Positions 20,742 through 31,354 of a stretch of 64,000 nt of DNA are shown here, piece after piece. Location: assembly GCA_963575745.1 (NCBI GenBank), contig CAUYUJ010014172.1, positions 877,501 to 941,500 on the forward strand, given 5' to 3'. Position 1 is the stretch's first letter. Each line of letters begins with the position of its first letter. The notes beneath the pieces were generated by a model, which did no database searches, had not been told where the DNA came from, and saw only the letters and a program-made list of their open reading frames with translations. The stretch comes from Prorocentrum cordatum. Taxonomy: Eukaryota; Sar; Dinophyceae; Prorocentrales; Prorocentraceae. A program made the translations under genes and the position numbers.

Positions 20742-23711
20742 CTATTTGTACGCGTGCCCTGATGGACCAAATGCATGATGCAATAGTAGTCCCAAGTCTT
20801 CTTGTATAAAGGAACACCACCCGTTATCTGAAAGTAGAGTAGAAACCAAACGACCACCACAGAAAGCGCTGTACTTTGCTTGGTCCAGCTCGAATGGGTC
20901 AACATCAGGGCCAGGGGTAAGACCAGGGTCGATCTGGCCGATCTGGTCAGCGGCTTCGCCGAAGAAGTCGTTGCCCTCGTTGTATGGTTGCCAACGATAG
21001 GTACTTGTCATATCCCCGTCATTATGTGATATTGCCACCCAGCCATCTGCATGATCGGATGGCGTTGCCACCGTCTTGGGGCATGATCCGATACCTCCAA
21101 AGCCTCCGCGCGCAGTCAGCCATGTAGCGAGCTTGCGGCGAAATTTGCTTGTTTGGTTAAAGTCGGAAAATGTTCTCATGTTGGTGACCAAATTATCCTC
21201 AACAATGTGGCCGATGTGTCCAGATGTATCCGATGTCCTGGCAACGCAAGGTGGGCGTGTAGGTAACTTGGCCGTTGTACGATCAAGTTTAGGAGCGTAA
21301 CATGGTGTTACCAATCCATTGCTGTATACATCGGATGGTGCACAAAGACCATTGTTATAATATATTTGTGTATCCTGAACGCTGTCCTCGGCATATTGTC
21401 CCAGTACTGCACTGCCAATCTTCGACCAATCGTTGTGAATCATCATCCACTCCGTTTTCAATATCATCGTCGTAAAGTTCTCTGGTGGGCACTTGCGGTG
21501 CGTTCCTGGGACCACCGCGTTCAAGTGATCATGTAAACCACGAACACTTTCTTGCACAGACGGATTACGATTGAACAGACTGGAAAGCATACACATAGCA
21601 CGCATGAATGATAGCCACGGTGTGGCTGTAAATGTACTGTAGTCATAGTTGGCGTCGCCGCCGACTGATCCTCTCGCGTCATGAATCCAACTCTTAGCGT
21701 CGGCGGACGCGGAGCGGGCCATTTCCCGAATAGAGGATTCGTCGGGCACGCGGAGATCGAACTCTCCACTACGATCAGCACGCCGTTGATGTATGTATAT
21801 GTAACCATCATCAGGATTACGAGGACGGCCAGTTTGAGCGTGATACGTGAAGCCCACGCGGTCGTCGTCCATGGCGTTCGGGTCGTACTCCGTGTCGTAG
21901 CCGATGGGCCAGCCGATGAGGTTGAGCGGCTGTGCCTGATCCATCTCGTGGATGGGGGCGTCGGGATTAGAACCGATCTCACTTATTTTCGCCTCGCAAG
22001 CGGCGAACAGGATGCCTGTGAGCTTTGTAGCTCGAGTCGTAAAATTGCTGCGGCATGAACGTATAAGCAATGTCCTAACTCTCTCTGGATCTTGTGGAGG
22101 CGAGGGAAAATGGCGGGGATGTCTACCGTGCGGGGAACGCGCGCGTGAACGAGGTGTGCGCGACGCAATAGATGCGGCTGGTACGCCAATGTGGTACATG
22201 CATGCGCACATTCCCTCGTGATTGGCTTGTCCAACGCATCGGAATCCACACTCTGATCCTACTTCGCCCCATCTTTCTTTTTCTGTAAGTAATATGTTGC
22301 ATACTTCCGGGCATCCATCCAGTTTTGGAGGTTCCGCAACATGAGGTAAACCATCGGGCCTCCGAGGCCCTCGCAGTGGTTTCCAGGGTTTCTTTGGAGG
22401 ACACTGTACCGGAGTAGCGGGAAATATGAGCGAGTGTCCCAAGAGATCCTTCCAAAGGTCTGCTTTCTCCGTCTCGAAATGTTTGGTCACCATATCTGCG
22501 ATCTGCTCCTTTGTACCTACGTGTTTGAGCTCGATATGTTCGAGTTGGCACGTCTCGCATATCCAATCCAGGTTGATACGATGAGCACGATGAAGATGAC
22601 GAAGTGCTGGAGTACGTCCTTTTTGGACAATTTTGATCACGGCCCGGTTATCCTCGAGGACGATAAGACGCACTTTGGGAGAACTAATCTCTTGAGTCGG
22701 TTCTGGATCCACGTGCAATACTGTACCCTCATGGGATATTGTACGTCTCTTTGGAGGCGTAGGTAGTTCCGTATTTAGCGGAAGTTGCCTACGGCTAGGA
22801 GAAGATCCCCGTGTAGGGGGTGCCTTGCGAGGCAATGATTCACGCTTCTTTTTGGCTGCCAATGTAGGACACATCGCCGGGTCGGCGCGTCGATGGCAGC
22901 TCAGGCATGCATTCTTATCTTTGCAAGTTTTGGCAACTCCCACCACGGCTTCCCAAAATGAGAGTAGTGGCAACCCTTCAAGTCGTAGTGCTGAGTCAAG
23001 AGCAACGATCTCGGATTCAGTAGATGAATGTGAGACAACCGTTTGTTTCTTACATACAGCGTTGACTGGAAAGAACGTGTTGGGTCCAACAAGCGCGGCA
23101 AAAACGCCGGTAGTGGATTTGGATGACGTAATGCAATCAGCGAACGAGGCGTCAGTAAAAAGCATGATGGATACCTTGTCTGACGAATCACCTATCCATC
23201 CGTGCAAGCAATGTGCGCGCGTCGTTTTGATGTAGCATATCAACCGATGTAGACGTTTATCACACGTAGTATTCCATTTGGTAATGTCTCTGGCCAACAT
23301 ACATACTGGATGTAGAAGATCGAAACGACAGCAACGTGCCAGGTACAGGATCTTCATTAGTACACTCGCCGCGTCCTGGCCAAGGATGCCCTCGTCGGAA
23401 CAGTCGGAATCAGTGAAGGAGGTGTCCTCGATGCCAGGGGTCTCGGCGCCAGGTAGGTCATCGTATGTGACGGGTATGGGATCTGTCGTGGTAGAGGTCG
23501 TGTCGGCCGATCTTGCTGGGCTGGATGATCGTGGCCGTGCGTTGAGCGCACTAGTAGGTCTGGCGACCGACCCGGAGGATGCGGGCGATTTGGATCGCGA
23601 AGTCCTCGGCGAGTCGGATCGTTTGCGACGTGACCCTGGTCCCTGGGCGCGCTTGGAGGCGCATTCCAAGTATCGTTCAATGCACTGATCGGTAAAACCA
23701 AGCATATCATG
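20742..23711 (-). CDS. Copia RNase H with inserted Cys/SR block, plus unknown C-terminal region
   Basis: In frame with the RT segment, after TGA at 23714-23712. An N-terminal Arg/Ser-rich linker leads to RNase H: SIMLFTDASFADC (first Asp), KSTTGVFAAL, and SHSSTESEIVALDSALRLEGL. The fold is then interrupted by about 110 residues with CKDKNACLSCHRRADPAMC (possible zinc knuckle) and basic Ser/Pro sequence. It resumes with LEDNRAVIKIVQKGRTPALR and KHVGTKEQIADMVTKHF, the normal copia end. The last 550 residues have no family I recognise; CGFRCVGQANHEGMCACMYH is Cys/His-rich. RNase H removes the RNA strand after reverse transcription. The frame ends at TAG (20744-20742), after which reading stays open. 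Confidence 0.85.
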   Translation of the reverse strand, partial: HDMLGFTDQCIERYLECASKRAQGPGSRRKRSDSPRTSRSKSPASSGSVARPTSALNARPRSSSPARSADTTSTTTDPIPVTYDDLPGAETPGIEDTSFTDSDCSDEGILGQDAASVLMKILYLARCCRFDLLHPVCMLARDITKWNTTCDKRLHRLICYIKTTRAHCLHGWIGDSSDKVSIMLFTDASFADCITSSKSTTGVFAALVGPNTFFPVNAVCKKQTVVSHSSTESEIVALDSALRLEGLPLLSFWEAVVGVAKTCKDKNACLSCHRRADPAMCPTLAAKKKRESLPRKAPPTRGSSPSRRQLPLNTELPTPPKRRTISHEGTVLHVDPEPTQEISSPKVRLIVLEDNRAVIKIVQKGRTPALRHLHRAHRINLDWICETCQLEHIELKHVGTKEQIADMVTKHFETEKADLWKDLLGHSLIFPATPVQCPPKKPWKPLRGPRRPDGLPHVAEPPKLDGCPEVCNILLTEKERWGEVGSECGFRCVGQANHEGMCACMYHIGVPAASIASRTPRSRARSPHGRHPRHFPSPPQDPERVRTLLIRSCRSNFTTRATKLTGILFAACEAKISEIGSNPDAPIHEMDQAQPLNLIGWPIGYDTEYDPNAMDDDRVGFTYHAQTGRPRNPDDGYIYIHQRRADRSGEFDLRVPDESSIREMARSASADAKSWIHDARGSVGGDANYDYSTFTATPWLSFMRAMCMLSSLFNRNPSVQESVRGLHDHLNAVVPGTHRKCPPENFTTMILKTEWMMIHNDWSKIGSAVLGQYAEDSVQDTQIYYNNGLCAPSDVYSNGLVTPCYAPKLDRTTAKLPTRPPCVARTSDTSGHIGHIVEDNLVTNMRTFSDFNQTSKFRRKLATWLTARGGFGGIGSCPKTVATPSDHADGWVAISHNDGDMTSTYRWQPYNEGNDFFGEAADQIGQIDPGLTPGPDVDPFELDQAKYSAFCGGRLVSTLLSDNGWCSFIQEDLGLLLHHAFGPSGHAYK

Positions 23712-24551
23712 TCAAATTCCACGAACCTCTTTAGCCGTATTGTAATCTTTTTCATTATGCACGGGCAACATAGGGCGTATGGTAGACATTCTTTTGTCGA
23801 AGATAGTCTGCGGTACATCATATGCTTGTTGTCCACAACCCAGATATTGTGAGTATGGAGTAGGTGGATCCAAGTCAATACCGCTTTTGCGAATATAATC
23901 CCAGCCAGACTGTAGATTGTGAGCTGGGCCGGCTAATTTAAAGTCGTCCACGTATGCTGAAAGTATCAGTCCCAGTTCGTTGTGTCTCCATACACACTCC
24001 CATCCTGAAATAGGCTCGAAACCAACGCTTTCTAAGCATGTACGGCATTTTCGTTCCCAAAAGACACCTGCGAGAGGGTGTCCGTATAGTGCCAATCGTA
24101 ATCGGCACACTGGATTCTTGTATTTTGACCATGATGTCGGTTGTCGCCATTTAGGTATGGTAATCCAAGTGTCGACTGGATCGATTCGTCCGTCGCTGTA
24201 TAATAATGCCTGCGTGTAGGCTCCTGGTGCGTCACTTTGCTCTCCCGCATATTGTGGCAATAGCGCAGTAGCATCGCAAAGTTTGGAAGCCTCAATATGC
24301 GATGCGCTGGAAGCGGCGTCGGCGAATATGGCGGCCAAACCAGTTTCATCTTTGCCTGCATTGCCCTGAACCACCACTCTGCCCTTGAATTTACGTAGAT
24401 CAGGTGGAAGTTCTTCGTGTTTGACTGAAGATAGCTCTAAGATATTGAAGAAATGAACTTTCGTCCCAGCGCGGATAGCTTGTGACTCAATATCAGCTTT
24501 TTCTGCAACAGTCTCCAACATCCACGTTTGTTTATTGTCCAATCTCTCGTA
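23712..24551 (-). CDS. Copia reverse transcriptase segment
   Basis: Follows TAA (24554-24552) in the same frame. It starts YERLDNKQTWMLE, the usual beginning of the copia RT domain. It then has KFKGRVVVQGN (KxRxVxxG), GEQSDAPGAYTQAL with the first catalytic Asp, LRLALYGHPLAGVFWE, and the YVDDFKLAG catalytic box (codons at about 23955-23944). The QYLGC strand follows, ending at TGA (23714-23712). The catalytic residues are intact, so only the stops would block the enzyme. It copies the genomic RNA in the virus-like particle, primed by the tRNA site at 31152. Confidence 0.9.
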   Translation of the reverse strand, partial: YERLDNKQTWMLETVAEKADIESQAIRAGTKVHFFNILELSSVKHEELPPDLRKFKGRVVVQGNAGKDETGLAAIFADAASSASHIEASKLCDATALLPQYAGEQSDAPGAYTQALLYSDGRIDPVDTWITIPKWRQPTSWSKYKNPVCRLRLALYGHPLAGVFWERKCRTCLESVGFEPISGWECVWRHNELGLILSAYVDDFKLAGPAHNLQSGWDYIRKSGIDLDPPTPYSQYLGCGQQAYDVPQTIFDKRMSTIRPMLPVHNEKDYNTAKEVRGI

Positions 24552-27500
24552 TTATTTCCGTAGGGCTTCTTGTGCACGTGGTTCTGCGGCGACTTCTTTC
24601 TTACTCAGGCTTCTGGTAACTAGTGCCGGCCGTGACCATGAGGAATGAGGTATTTTATCCCTGTGTGCCGGCGTGTAGGTGGTCTCACGTGGCATAGTTG
24701 GTATTACTACCGACTGGGTGAACTGGCGTATGAGCGGGTTCATGGTCCCAAAGTCGGTTCCTTCACTATCCACAAGTACCAAAGCACGTTCTTCTCCATC
24801 ATGCTGTTGTGGTAACTGGCGGTAGTACAGTACCGTAGTAATGTCACGTGGCCCACCAGGTAATTTGGCATACAGTATTTCTTTGTTTGTCACGCCTTTG
24901 ACGTTTTCGTCGCGGATGACGTCGCCATTGTCAGTGTCGTATGTAATTCGTCGTTCCACAGTATTCCATGTGGGTCCGCCGGATGTAGTGGCACGGAAAT
25001 TGTTGACCTGTTTGTCCTGTCTTGTCCACACTCTTAGCGCAGCTCGGTCACGAATTTCACGAGCCCGTTTAACGTCGTTGGCGTACTCGATTTCCTTCTT
25101 TTGCTGTCCACGGGAGAGTGTTTTCCAATGCTCGGGAAGAATGTGATCAGGGCGTGTAGTAGTCTGCATACGGGTCTCGCGTCCACGAACCACCATTTTG
25201 CCGTCTGGCGTCATTTTGGGAAGCTCATAGAATTGAATCGTGCCTGTCCACGGCTCACTTAACTCCCTGCGGTCGTTGGCGCTAACACCATCCCAAACAT
25301 CTCGAAAGTCACTTTCTCCCTCAAAAGTAGAAGTTGTTTTGAAATCTCGTGTCACATCGAGTTGGTCAACAGGTACAGGTATGTTCATGACGTCGTCCGT
25401 CGGGATGAACAGTTTCTTTCGTGGAGTACGAATATGTCTGATGACGCAATATCCACGCTGTTCCCAGTAGTCGGGCTCCGGCGCTGGTGCAGCAACTTCA
25501 GAGGCCGATGTTTGGATATCAGCGGCGTTGTCCTCTGTTGTCATCATAGATGGGTCATCCCATTCTTTAGGGTAGGAAAGTGGAGGATCGGGCATTGGTT
25601 TGTCACCCAAAGGGCGAGATGTGGATTCCTTGACCTCATCGTGTGCCTCAAAGTTATGATGTCGTAGAGTGCCTTCTTTCACTGGGTAGGTGAACTTGCC
25701 ATCCGGGATGATGATGTCTTTGACTCTGTGTACATGACATAGTTCACCATCAGGGTTCTTGGCGTATGTAGCCGTGTCCAAGACAAGGTAGTCACCTGAC
25801 CATCGTCCACCAGAGTGTAAGTGGTAACCCATGAATAACCCTTCCCGAGCATTTTCTTTAAACTTTGCAGTCTCATTGTTAATCTCGGGGTTGAGGCATT
25901 TCCAAAAGATCCGAGCACCGAATGGCATGCAGTGCCCGGGAAAACTTTCGCCAAATCGTATTTCATGAGCTGTCTTATCTGCGTGCTCATCATTGAGGGC
26001 AGCCACGCCCGTGGATGTATGCACAAAATTGTGTCCACAGCAAAAGGCTTGCATGGCTTCTTTCCACCATTCGTGTCCCAGACCAGACATATGTAACACA
26101 GCTCTCGCACCGAGAATGACAGTGTTGACGACGCGCTCGATCAATCCATTCGTTTGCGGACGATGTGGCGCACTCGTGTCGTGTCTCCATCCCAGTTGGC
26201 GGCAAGCTTTCTGAAGCTCTCCAGAACTGTCTGTATAGATATGCTTCACCTCATCGTTCGCGGCGATGAACTGTTGAAAGGATGCCTTTGTGGTAGCTGC
26301 GTCTTTGTGTAGTGCCGGGTAGGCCATGAAGATGCCGGTATATCTGTCGAGGACAACAAGTGCATACTTGTCGCCGTGTTTGTCCGCGGCATCGTCTTTG
26401 GCCAACACGATATGGTCGGCAGTTAAAGCCTCACCAAACTTCTTCGGGACAAAAGCCTCGTAGGCGTTATCCTCGTCGGTGGGGTCTGCCGGTGGATGTG
26501 GCTTGTGCTGTCGTCTACATGGGGCATTCTGCGCCATCGTACGAGAACAGATCTCACAGTCAGGGTGTTTTGGGCTGTGAGTCATGTAATGCATCGGGTC
26601 GATCGGTTTCTTCTGTCTGTTGGGGAGAACTCGATCATTGTCGCGATGCGCTCGTGTGGACGTCTCTGTCGGTACGTCATTATCTGCTTGAGCTATATCT
26701 ACTAGCCCCCCGCATTGTGGAGGAGAACACTGCGTCTGAGACGTAGGCGAGTCGGTGGGTGTGTCCACGTTAGGCTCGTCTGTGCCTGTGTCGGGAGGTT
26801 CTTCGACCGTGGTGGTCCGTGCGCCTCCTCCCTCTCCGACATGTGGTCTCTTGGGGCAGGTCCCTATGTGGGGCCGTAGCTCGTCTGCAGTGGTTGACTG
26901 CTCTGTAGTTTTGCAGCACCAACAAATGTCGTTGCAGCGGGCGGATGATCGCTTGCGCTGACGACGTCGGGGCGCTGACGAAGTGCATAAACGTGGTGGT
27001 GGTATCAGTGTCAAGTCGTCGAGTCGTAACTCTGGAACTCGATTGTTGACTGGAATATTATACCATTGGCCCCCCGGATCCTGAAGCAAGTAGCCCAGCT
27101 CAGGATCCCAAAGCTGCCGAAAGCCATCAACCCCGATCAATTTCCCAACTGATAGTAAAGATGGACAGTCTGGCAAGGCAAGGGCCGAGCTGTGTAAGCC
27201 AACCTCGGGTAGCCGTATGTCGTAGTGCTCGTTGACAGTACGATCACCATTGGCGGTTTCCAGAATATGCTCTTCGCGAATAGATATGCGATCCGATTCG
27301 GTATGCGTTAGTTCGTGTTTTCCTTGAATATGATGAGCAGAACCACTGTCAAGAACCCAAGACCGTGTCAATGCAGCAGTCGAACGTGGAGGGTCGACTT
27401 GCTTTGTCGTTGTCTTCGTCTGGGCTGTCTTTGATGACTGCTTAACAGTGTCGTCATATTTTCGGATCGCAGTAGGTGTGGCCACCGACTCTTTGTTGTG

Positions 27501-28000
27501 TCGGTAGTCATGTAGGTCGCCGTACCATATTTGTGCCTCTTTTTGACATTCTCGTAAGGCATCCGCACTTTGATCCCACCATCGTTGTGGTAACGGGTCT
27601 GGTACATTGACGATGCCACCCTCGTTCGGCATCTCTTTCCATTTATCCAATCTGGCCCTGCCAGATACGGTCTGTAAATAGTATTCCACGTTACGTATGT
27701 CGAAGCGTATCCGACGACGTGTTTTGGTAGATGTCGCTGTGGCCTTAGTGTTGGCCATGAGGGTCTTGTCACGTATGACGCAACTGCGGTCCGAACGGCG
27801 TGAACGTCGAAAGTTGGCAGGAGAACGTGCTCTGGCGTGGGGTGAGCCACGGGACGAACCATGGCTCGGGGAACGTCTGCCACGTCCTTTGTCACTACCA
27901 TATGATCTATCACGGCCGCGTGGACTGCCGCGTCCGCCGCCACGATTGTCTCGCCCTCGGGAAGGTAGATCTCGAAGATCTGTCGTACCGACTTCTCGAT
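24552..28000 (-). CDS. Copia protease and integrase (pol N-terminal part)
   Basis: The pol frame is open from about 28.6 kb, overlapping gag. I place its use from about 28.0 kb, after a +1 shift from the gag frame. The aspartic protease has WVLDSGSAHHI near 27355. A Cys/His cluster (CNDICWCC...CPKRPH) lies near 26940-26860. Integrase follows: zinc site HYMTHSPKHPDCEIC (about 26595-26550), core Asp in ALTADHIVLA (26425), Asp in IYTDSSGEL (26240), Glu in PHRPQTNGLIERV (about 26140), and a GKF/GYH-type C-terminal region. All three DDE residues are present. The segment between integrase and RT is long (about 350 residues). It ends at TAA 24554-24552. Confidence 0.9.
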
Positions 28001-31000
28001 TGACTGCGAGAGTCTGGGGACCTCCTAGATGTTGAACAAGATCGGTCGTATTGGCGTCGGTTGTCACGTCCATGTCGCGGGTCGCTTGCATAGCGAAACC
28101 CCCCGCGTTGTGAAGACCGTTGGCTTCCTGATCCGCGGGATGGTGATCGGCCACGGCTATCCTGGCTGGAGGTCCGTGGTCGACTCGGGCTTCGCTCAGG
28201 AGTCTTTGCACCAGGTGCAAGATGAGCGTATTTGAATTTGTCGCCTTTTGTGCACTTGTTCTGTGCGAAATCTTTACACTGTGCGACGTGCGGAAAGTTA
28301 CACTTATCACCTCTGGCACATGTGTTGCGCTTGGCGAAATCGAAGCAAAATGGTTTCGATGCGGGCTTCTTGTGATTCGCAGGAGTGGACATACTACGGC
28401 GGGGGTTGCCACCAGCCGTTGATGGTCTGGAAGATATGTTGTTCTTCCAATCCCTGGAATATGTATGCAAAGCCTTGCACCGCTCACCATTGCGACAATT
28501 GCCTTTCTTCCAGGCAGCGCACACGTTGACTTGAGATCGTGTCTCATGTTCGTACCGTAACTTGTTTTGATTCTTCTCCAATTGTTTAAGCTCCAGTATG
28601 TCCAGGACACGCTGTCGAAGCCAACCACAGGTACGATTCGGGTCGCTCATCTTCATGCGCTGGTACTCGTACATGTCTTGGTTCATCCATACATGTCTAC
28701 GAATCTGTGTACGAAATAGCGATTCCAAGATCTTTGGATCGGGTGCTTCTCGGCATTCCAAGAGTAAAGCGTCCCAGTCAGTAATAAAACGTTGCAAATC
28801 GTCATCTCTCATCCTCAGTTCTTTAAGGCGCTCGAAATCGTGCAGGTCGTCGTCAACCTCTGTCACCTTGTAGGACTGTAGGATGTGCCAGTAGATCTGG
28901 CGTCCTTTGAGCATGCGTCCTGCTTTGTGCTCTTTAGTTTCGATGAGCCTGATTTGGTAGCGTAAGTCCGAGGATAAGATGTCGCTCAGAGCGGTAGCGA
29001 GTTTGCAATCGATGCTCTCAAAGTCTCCACTGTCTTGTAAGTCCTCGAATGTACATTCGGGCTGTTCAGCCACGCATAGGAAGGCGTATGCTTTGGATGG
29101 TCGCCCTGAGGCGGCCCCAAAGTTCTTCCGTACTTTTTGCTGTCACTCGAGCAGTTGCGCGATCTTAGGCAAGACAGGGACTCGGACGGTGTCTGACTCC
29201 TTGATAGGAGTTGTAGTATGGACCGACACCGCAGACAATGGTTGCGAGGGTATCGGTGCGCCGTGGGTAGTTGGTTATGTGCGCACAGGAGACACGTGGC
29301 GTGTCTGTGCAGAAGCTGCCGCGGAGGCTGCTCCTGGTGACGTACGTCTTTGTTGTCCTGCAGAAGCTTGTGGTGCTTCGGCGGACGCTGCCGTCGGCCT
29401 GTGCAGGTCGGCTGCAGGTCGAAGGTGGAGGTTGGTGTCGTTGGTGTGGTCGATCAGCTGATTCGTCCAGCTCGTCGTATCTTCGTGTATTTGACCCACC
29501 TTTTGGCGTGTATACTCATCAGTATCCCGAGAACGTTGTGAATACCGATCAAGTCGTTGCTCGCATGCTCGGAGACGGGCGCTTTGTGCCTCCAGCTCGC
29601 TTTCCAGACGTGCGAGGTGACTCTCTACACGTACCTTCTCAGTATCTCTTTCATGAATAACCTGGGAGAGCTCCAACTGCGTGTGGTCCGCCGCCTTCTG
29701 AACCTCCTGCAACCCGTCAGTGAGGCGGGCGAAATCGTAAACCGTGGGAGGAGAATCCAGCTGATCAGTCTGGGCTCGTCCGACACGCAACTCTGCCAGG
29801 GCGTCCTGTACACCAGGGAAACGCTGCTCGATGTCAGAGATCCGGTTAGCGAGTGGCTGCACGACAGCGTTGGTCGCATCAAGCCTTTGAGTGCTCACTC
29901 TTTAAGTATGCTGCAACATGTCGATCAGGTTCGACGAGTTGGCGTGTGCTTCGTTGCGAAGCGTCGCCGCAGTGTGGTCTAGATAAGATCGAAGATCATT
30001 GATCTGAGACTGAACGTCGACAAGGTCGGTGGCCTCGGCTGGTGTTGGTCGGTTGCGGAGCTGGTCGTGAATTTCATCATGTAAAATCCTGACTGCTGAA
30101 ACGCCTGTGTCGCGTACGAGCACAAGCTGTTGCTCCATCTGCGCGAGGTAGTTGCGCAGGTTCTCGACCATCGCCGTTCGTTCACCTGAGTGCGACACCT
30201 CACGATCAACCTGGTACTGCAGTTCTCCTATGATGCGTCGATCTTCGGCGATCCTGGAATCAATGACCCCTAAGGCGCCGTCAAGATCGCGGCGTATGGC
30301 TGCAGTATCGGCGGCGTTCGTCTGAACGCTCTGCTGTAGTCCAGAGTATTGCCTGGACACGAAGGTTTCAACCTGGTCTCTGAGCTCAGCTATTTCACCT
30401 GCGGCGGACGTTTCCGCCAGCTGGTCGTCTGAGATGGAGAGGTGGGGAGCGTCAGCTTCCCTGTGTCCCCTGTCGCGGGGAGTGCATGGCCTCTGAGAGG
30501 CAGCGCGCGGGCTCGACCTACTCTCGCCGCATGGGCCTGGGGCTCCACGGCGGTTGCGCGCGGACGAGCTGCGACTCGGACCATGTGTGTGTGGTGTCTC
30601 ATCCGATGATACCTCGGGGTGCTGCGTCTGCGGCTGCGCCGCCACTGGTCTACTGAGTTCCTCGAAGGTGGCTACGTGCTCCGCCACGGGGGCGGTCGCA
30701 GGGCTGGGGGTGCCAGCACCTGAGGTCCATCGGCGGTTAGCGCGAAAGCGCCCTGGAGTATCGTGACCGGCGAAGCTTTCGCCTGACGAAGTTGGGATTG
30801 CCCCCGACGGGGAAGGGGATGGAGGATCGAAGGTAGGCGTGTGGAACTCCTTCCTTCCTGTTCCTACTCCTTCTCCTGCCCCCCCGCGGGCGGCGCTGCG
30901 GTGAAGCTCAGCAGCTAGTCGCGCCTCGGGTCCGTCGGAGCTGGGGGGGGGGGGGGGGGGTATCTGGAACACCAACACAGTCCGCACTAAGGCTCTCCAA

Positions 31001-31087
31001 CTCGTCACCGAGCCGTCGCGCCGTGGGAGAGCTCGGACGCGAGGCCTCGATGGATCCCTTGCGGCGCATGCGCCGCAGGGGCTCCAT
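27910..31087 (-). pseudogene. gag polyprotein with CCCH zinc fingers, interrupted
   Basis: The best start is the ATG at 31087 (MEPLRRMRRKGSIEASRP), 66 bases after the 5' LTR. Its frame meets a run of 18 G (plus strand 30943-30960), after which coherent protein continues in the next frame (SSDGPEARLAAELHRSAA onward). Two coiled-coil blocks follow, broken in frame by TAA at 29904-29902, TAA at 29277-29275 and TGA at 29145-29143. The capsid-like helical domain spans about 29070-28560 (ECTFEDLQDSGDF start). Instead of the retroviral CCHC knuckle there are CCCH fingers: CAAWKKGNCRNGERCKALH, CFDFAKRNTCARGDKCNFPH and a third with its last Cys replaced by Phe. An SR-rich tail leads to a stop at 27912-27910. 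Gag packages the RNA. Confidence 0.8.
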
Positions 31088-31132
31088 CGAGGACCGCGTG
31101 CGAGGTCACAACGGGCGGGTCGGTGAAGGTGA

Positions 31133-31152
31133 GCTTTAAAGGGCTGATAACC
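31133..31152 (-). other. Primer-binding site
   Basis: Immediately after the 5' LTR the minus strand reads GGTTATCAGCCC, close to the copia-type initiator-methionine tRNA site (TGGTATCAGAGC) with an extra T. Position and similarity support tRNA priming; the exact tRNA is inferred. Confidence 0.6.
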
Positions 31153-31349
31153 TGTGTATGGGGTTGAAGTACAAGGGCGCAGAACCCCTGATCCGTTGGT
31201 AGAGAGAAGGAGGGATAGATGGATGTCTTTCCCTCCTGCACGATCAAAGGTCTGATCGATCTGTCTCAATACCTGAGCCCAAACGGCCAGGCGCAGGAGA
31301 GGTGAGGACAAGGAGTATATATGAGGGTATTACACGGGTTCTATTCACA
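31153..31349 (-). repeat. 5' LTR
   Basis: 197 bp direct copy of 13396-13592 with five transitions. The minus-strand transcript must start in it. TGAAC follows at 31350-31354. Confidence 0.95.
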
Positions 31350-31354
31350 TGAAC

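Larger units (their letters stand above)
13391..31354 (-). mobile_element. Giant copia-order LTR retrotransposon (17.95 kb) with 5 bp target duplication
   Basis: LTRs of 197 bp at 13396-13592 and 31153-31349 begin TGTG and end CACA. TGAAC sits immediately outside both (13391-13395 and 31350-31354) as a target-site duplication. The element reads on minus: leader with primer-binding site, gag, protease, integrase, RT, RNase H, then about 2,600 further codons, a 675 bp 3' UTR, polypurine tract and 3' LTR. The PR-IN-RT-RH order defines Ty1/copia. The LTRs differ at five positions, all transitions (97.5% identical), so the insertion is fairly young but not fresh. The gag and pol frames carry six in-frame stops and one homopolymer frame slip. 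It is several times longer than a typical ~5 kb copia element. Its internal GC is clearly lower than that of the flanks. Confidence 0.95.

Noticed and set aside
20742-29904. Programmed stop readthrough or an altered genetic code in the giant element
   Set aside because: All three stop types occur, each is explained by one C-to-T change, and the LTRs show a matching excess of transitions. Decay is the simpler reading.
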